Positions 5,280 through 7,426 of a DNA stretch of 7,426 nucleotides are shown here, in pieces. Source of the stretch: Candidatus Woesearchaeota archaeon. Lineage in GTDB: Archaea > Nanobdellota > Nanobdellia > Woesearchaeales > GW2011-AR15. Positions within the stretch are counted from its first letter, which is position 1, and every line of letters starts with the position of its first letter. A program made the translations under genes and the position numbers. The stretch is taken from assembly GCA_023701075.1 (NCBI GenBank), contig JAMPXQ010000065.1, forward strand, positions 1 through 7,426. Direction: 5' to 3'. The notes under the pieces are model-generated. The model searched no databases and was not told the DNA's origin. It saw only the letters and a program-made list of their open reading frames with translations.

Positions 5280-6662
5280 ATGAGTGAAAGAATTAAGAAG
5301 AAAGAACATTCTGAACACCATGTGTCAGTGGAAGAGCCAAAAGAAAGCGGCCTTGACATATGGAAGACAGCAGCTGTAGTATTAGGAATACTTCTTGTGC
5401 TTTCCATCTTCACAGATGGATTTAGGCTTGGAGTATCAGTGAACACAGTTGTCTCAGATCTGAAGGCACTTCAAAGCAAGGATCTGCCAACAAATGTCAA
5501 AAGCGCAGTCACAAGCGCACTTGACGGCCTTTCTGCAGTAGCAGGAACAAAGCCAGCAGATGGTGGCGGGAATAAAGGCAAAGCCCAGATAGTCATCGAG
5601 GAATATTCAGATTTCCAATGCCCATTCTGCGGAAGAGCATACCCAACAGTGAAACAGATAGAGAAAGAATATGGTGATAAGGTAGAAGTAGTCTTCAAGC
5701 ACTTCCCATTAAGCTTCCATGAGAATGCCCAGAAAGCATCAGAAGCAAGCGAATGCGCAAGAGACCAGGGAAAATTCTCAGAGATGCATGATAAGCTATT
5801 CGAGAACCAGCAGGCCTTGACTGTTCCAGACCTGAAGAAATATGCAGTCGACCTAGGGCTCAATGCAGAGAAATTCAACAAATGCCTTGATTCAGGAGAG
5901 AAAGCAACAATAGTACAGAACGATTTCAAAGCAGGACAGGCAAAAGGCATCGGCGGGACACCTACGTTCTTGATAAACGGAGAGCAGCTAGTAGGAGCAC
6001 AGCCATTTGAAAGCTTCAAGGCAGTCATCGACAGGCAGCTTGCAGGAGGAGCTCCAGCAGCACCAACCCCAACACCTGAACCAACAGCACCAACAGCACC
6101 AACTGAAGTCACAGCAAGCATGGATGATGATCCTGTTGAAGGAAGCAAGGATGCTAAAGTAGTGATTGTTGAATGGTCAGATTTCGAATGCCCATTCTGC
6201 GGAAGGTTCTATACACAGACAATGCTTCCACTCAGAGAAAAATACGTCGAGACAGGAAAAGTAAGAGTTGTCTTTAGGGACTTCCCGCTAAGCTTCCATC
6301 CTGATGCAATGCCAGCAGCCCTAGCAGCTGAATGTGCCGACGATCAGGGAAAATTCTGGGATATGCATGATAAGATATTCGAGAACCAGGCAACATTAAG
6401 CGCTGAGAACCTGAAGGTATGGGCACAAGAGATGGGACTTGACATGTCAAAATGGAATGATTGCTATGATTCAAAGAAATATGAATCTGAAATCAATGCA
6501 GACATGGCATCAGGCGGACAGTCAGGAGTCCAAGGGACACCAGGATTCGTCATAGGAATCGTGCAGCCAGATGGAAAGACTGTAATAGGAGAATCCATCA
6601 GAGGGGCACAGCCGCTTGCGAACTTTGAAGCCGCAATCGAAAGACAGCTTGCAAAGGTATAA
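5280..6662 (+). CDS. Membrane-anchored tandem DsbA-family thiol-disulfide oxidoreductase
   Basis: A 460-residue protein with a charged cytoplasmic N-terminus (KKK at 6-8), one membrane helix at about 30-44, a spacer, and two DsbA-type thioredoxin domains joined by a Pro/Thr/Ala linker (about 258-275). Domain 1 (about 100-257) has C114-PF-C117, cis-proline P228 in GGTPTF and a second Cys pair C159/C202. Domain 2 (about 285-460) has C304-PF-C307, cis-proline P421 in QGTPGF and the matching pair C352/C395. All eight cysteines thus fall in two equivalent sets, and both active sites look intact. DsbA-family proteins form or rearrange disulfides in exported proteins, and the anchor should place both domains outside the cell. 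Single-domain anchored forms are common in archaea and Gram-positive bacteria; two in one chain is less usual. The VKOR-type thioredoxin at 2552 may help reoxidise it. Isomerase or reductase activity cannot be excluded. Confidence 0.93.
   Translation: MSERIKKKEHSEHHVSVEEPKESGLDIWKTAAVVLGILLVLSIFTDGFRLGVSVNTVVSDLKALQSKDLPTNVKSAVTSALDGLSAVAGTKPADGGGNKGKAQIVIEEYSDFQCPFCGRAYPTVKQIEKEYGDKVEVVFKHFPLSFHENAQKASEASECARDQGKFSEMHDKLFENQQALTVPDLKKYAVDLGLNAEKFNKCLDSGEKATIVQNDFKAGQAKGIGGTPTFLINGEQLVGAQPFESFKAVIDRQLAGGAPAAPTPTPEPTAPTAPTEVTASMDDDPVEGSKDAKVVIVEWSDFECPFCGRFYTQTMLPLREKYVETGKVRVVFRDFPLSFHPDAMPAALAAECADDQGKFWDMHDKIFENQATLSAENLKVWAQEMGLDMSKWNDCYDSKKYESEINADMASGGQSGVQGTPGFVIGIVQPDGKTVIGESIRGAQPLANFEAAIERQLAKV
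5607..5635 (+). repeat. First copy of near-identical DsbA active-site DNA patch
   Basis: This 29-base stretch around the first CPFC codons matches 6177-6205 around the second with one mismatch, third-codon bases included. A second matching pair is 5766-5810 and 6345-6389, with 41 of 45 bases identical by my count. The offset changes from 570 to 579 bases, meaning three residues were gained or lost between them. The sequence between the patches is much more diverged. Confidence 0.8.
6177..6205 (+). repeat. Second copy of near-identical DsbA active-site DNA patch
   Basis: This is the partner of 5607-5635, differing by a single C to G change that turns Gln into Glu just before CPFC. It records the internal duplication that made the two-domain protein. 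Confidence 0.8.
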
Positions 6663-6669
6663 TTTTTAA
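6657..6669 (+). promoter_or_regulatory. TATA-like element for the VOC gene, overlapping the previous stop
   Basis: The stretch beginning TATAATTTTTAA covers the region 20-30 bases before the ATG at 6688 and overlaps the TAA stop at 6660-6662. It would give a leaderless message. The low-complexity A/T content makes the exact element unclear, and read-through from the DsbA gene is also possible. Confidence 0.35.
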
Positions 6670-6674
6670 TTTAA

Positions 6675-6681
6675 TTTTTTT
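6675..6681 (+). terminator. Oligo-T run after the tandem DsbA gene
   Basis: T5 (6663-6667) and T7 (6675-6681) lie within 20 bases of the DsbA stop codon, which fits archaeal oligo-T termination. They also lie immediately before the next start codon, so they share space with its promoter. Confidence 0.4.
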
Positions 6682-6687
6682 ATTCTT

Positions 6688-7188
6688 ATGAAACCGACAA
6701 AAAACAAAAAACTTCTAGTTGATGATGTCAGGATAGGCCATATCCATCTCAAAGTCTCAAATCTTGATAGGGCAATAGCATTCTATAGAGATATCCTTGG
6801 ATTTGAGATAACTGCAAGATATGGAGAAAGCGCAGCATTCTTATCTGCAGGAGGGTATCATCACCATATCGGCCTCAATACATGGGAAAGCCTTGATGGG
6901 AAGCAACCGGAAGAAGGGACAACAGGGCTGTATCATTTTGCTATATTATTCCCTAGTAGGAAAGAGCTTTCGAAGGCACTAAGAAGGCTTATAGAGAACA
7001 AATGGCCAATAGACGGCGCAGCTGACCACGGTGTGAGCGAAGCTATCTATCTTATGGATCCTGATGGCAATGGCATTGAAATCTATGCAGACAGGCCAAA
7101 AGACAAATGGGAATATGATGGCAAAGGAAATGTCATCATGTATACAAAAAAGCTTGACCTGAAAAATCTCATTAAAGAACCAGTGTGA
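6688..7188 (+). CDS. VOC superfamily protein (glyoxalase/extradiol dioxygenase fold)
   Basis: A 166-residue protein of the vicinal oxygen chelate fold, made of two beta-alpha-beta-beta-beta modules around a metal. The first module has GHIHLKVSNLDRAIAFYRDI with LGFE, and the second has GLYHFAI and DPDGNGIEIYADRP. Likely metal ligands are H18 (or H20), H83 and E131. The motif YHHHIGLNTW (about 57-66) and DHGVSEAIYL are typical of bacterial CatE-like proteins, annotated as glyoxalase or catechol 2,3-dioxygenase; those are usually longer with two such units, whereas this has one unit of about 140 residues plus a short tail. The substrate cannot be read from the sequence. Both terminal Lys-rich ends look like adaptation of a core obtained elsewhere. 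It follows the DsbA gene by 25 bases and probably has its own promoter. No functional tie to the redox genes is evident. Confidence 0.9.
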   Translation: MKPTKNKKLLVDDVRIGHIHLKVSNLDRAIAFYRDILGFEITARYGESAAFLSAGGYHHHIGLNTWESLDGKQPEEGTTGLYHFAILFPSRKELSKALRRLIENKWPIDGAADHGVSEAIYLMDPDGNGIEIYADRPKDKWEYDGKGNVIMYTKKLDLKNLIKEPV

Positions 7189-7229
7189 GTCTCTTTCGTT
7201 TTTTCATTGGATAGTTCTAATATCTGTTC

Positions 7230-7237
7230 TTTTTTTT
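7230..7237 (+). terminator. Oligo-T terminator after the VOC gene
   Basis: A run of eight T, preceded by T6 at 7199-7204, lies in the 95-base gap after the VOC stop and before the next TATA box. It looks like an archaeal oligo-T terminator. Confidence 0.55.
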
Positions 7238-7252
7238 CACTACATCGTCTCA

Positions 7253-7260
7253 TTTATAAA
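7253..7260 (+). promoter_or_regulatory. TATA box for the CPHC thioredoxin-like gene
   Basis: TTTATAAA is centred about 27 bases before the ATG at 7284, a clear example of the leaderless layout. No Shine-Dalgarno sequence lies before the start. Confidence 0.6.
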
Positions 7261-7283
7261 AGAGTAGTGCTTTCCTCAGCCAC

Positions 7284-7426
7284 ATGGTAAAAATTGAAGT
7301 CTTCACAAGCCCGACATGTCCGCATTGCCCAGCTGCAAAAAAGATTGCACAAAAGGTTGCATCAAGCAGAGAAGATGTGAAAGTTGTTGAGACCAGCACA
7401 TACACAAAGGATGGGCAGCATAGAGC
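7284..7426 (+). CDS. Thioredoxin/glutaredoxin-like protein with CPHC site, 3' end cut by window
   Basis: The first 47 residues are visible and the frame runs off the right edge. The N-terminus MVKIEVFTSPTCPHCPAAKK is a first beta strand followed by the active site C12-PH-C15, and closely resembles the small archaeal thioredoxin/glutaredoxin hybrids such as Methanocaldococcus MJ0307 (family recalled, not searched). Those are about 80-90 residues and cytoplasmic. There is no signal peptide or membrane helix here. It could deliver electrons to ribonucleotide reductase, peroxiredoxins or other disulfides. The cis-proline lies beyond the window, so the assignment rests on the N-terminal half. The segment ETSTYTKDGQHRA after the second strand differs from the usual short form, so the intact protein may vary from it. 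Confidence 0.85.
   Translation, partial: MVKIEVFTSPTCPHCPAAKKIAQKVASSREDVKVVETSTYTKDGQHR

Noticed and set aside
6050..6110. Short repeated ACAGCACCAAC-type units as a tandem repeat or mobile feature
   Set aside because: They encode the Pro/Thr/Ala linker between the two DsbA domains and are explained by its protein composition.
5471..6148. Long minus-strand open frame of 225 codons opposite the tandem DsbA gene
   Set aside because: It mirrors the DsbA coding frame, which has clear motifs, a Shine-Dalgarno sequence and a promoter. The mirror product is low in complexity with no recognisable fold.

Overview
The window looks archaeal. Most genes are preceded by an A/T-rich TATA-like element centred about 26-28 bases before the start codon, the spacing expected of leaderless archaeal mRNAs. 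Two genes instead have a strong Shine-Dalgarno sequence. Arg AGA/AGG and Ile ATA codons are heavily used, genes are closely packed, and oligo-T runs follow several of them. The DUF835 sensor protein and the small thioredoxin/glutaredoxin of the MJ0307 type also fit archaea. Small size and simple layout would suit a DPANN-type genome such as Woesearchaeota or Pacearchaeota, but that is inference. Neither rRNA nor ribosomal protein genes are present to place it.

Layout from left to right. (1) The end of an acidic protein of unknown function, open to the left edge (2-637, +). (2) A small double zinc-ribbon protein that converges on it (655-1026, -). (3) An FAD/NAD-dependent disulfide oxidoreductase of the lipoamide dehydrogenase/glutathione reductase type (1178-2500, +). 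(4) A membrane-anchored thioredoxin-like protein resembling the C-terminal domain of VKOR proteins (2552-2914, +). (5) A tiny zinc ribbon fused to a histone-H1-like Lys/Ala tail (2948-3220, +). (6) On the other strand, a large sensor with two membrane helices, an outside Cache domain, a DUF835 domain and a C-terminal winged helix (3331-5121, -). (7) A membrane-anchored protein with two DsbA domains in tandem (5280-6662, +). (8) A glyoxalase/VOC-fold protein with strong bacterial flavour (6688-7188, +). (9) The start of a CPHC thioredoxin/glutaredoxin-like protein, cut by the right edge (7284-7426, +).

Four of the nine genes carry thiol-disulfide active sites (CX4C, CPHC, two CPFC, CPHC). They could form one redox network. 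The VKOR-type thioredoxin and tandem DsbA would work outside the membrane on secreted proteins. The flavoprotein and the small CPHC protein would work in the cytoplasm using NAD(P)H. The Cache-DUF835-winged-helix protein is divergent from the tandem DsbA gene across a 158-base promoter region, so it could sense something outside and control its neighbours. This linkage is inferred from position only.

No stretch longer than about 160 bases lacks a gene. I saw no tRNA, rRNA, CRISPR array, insertion sequence or replication origin.
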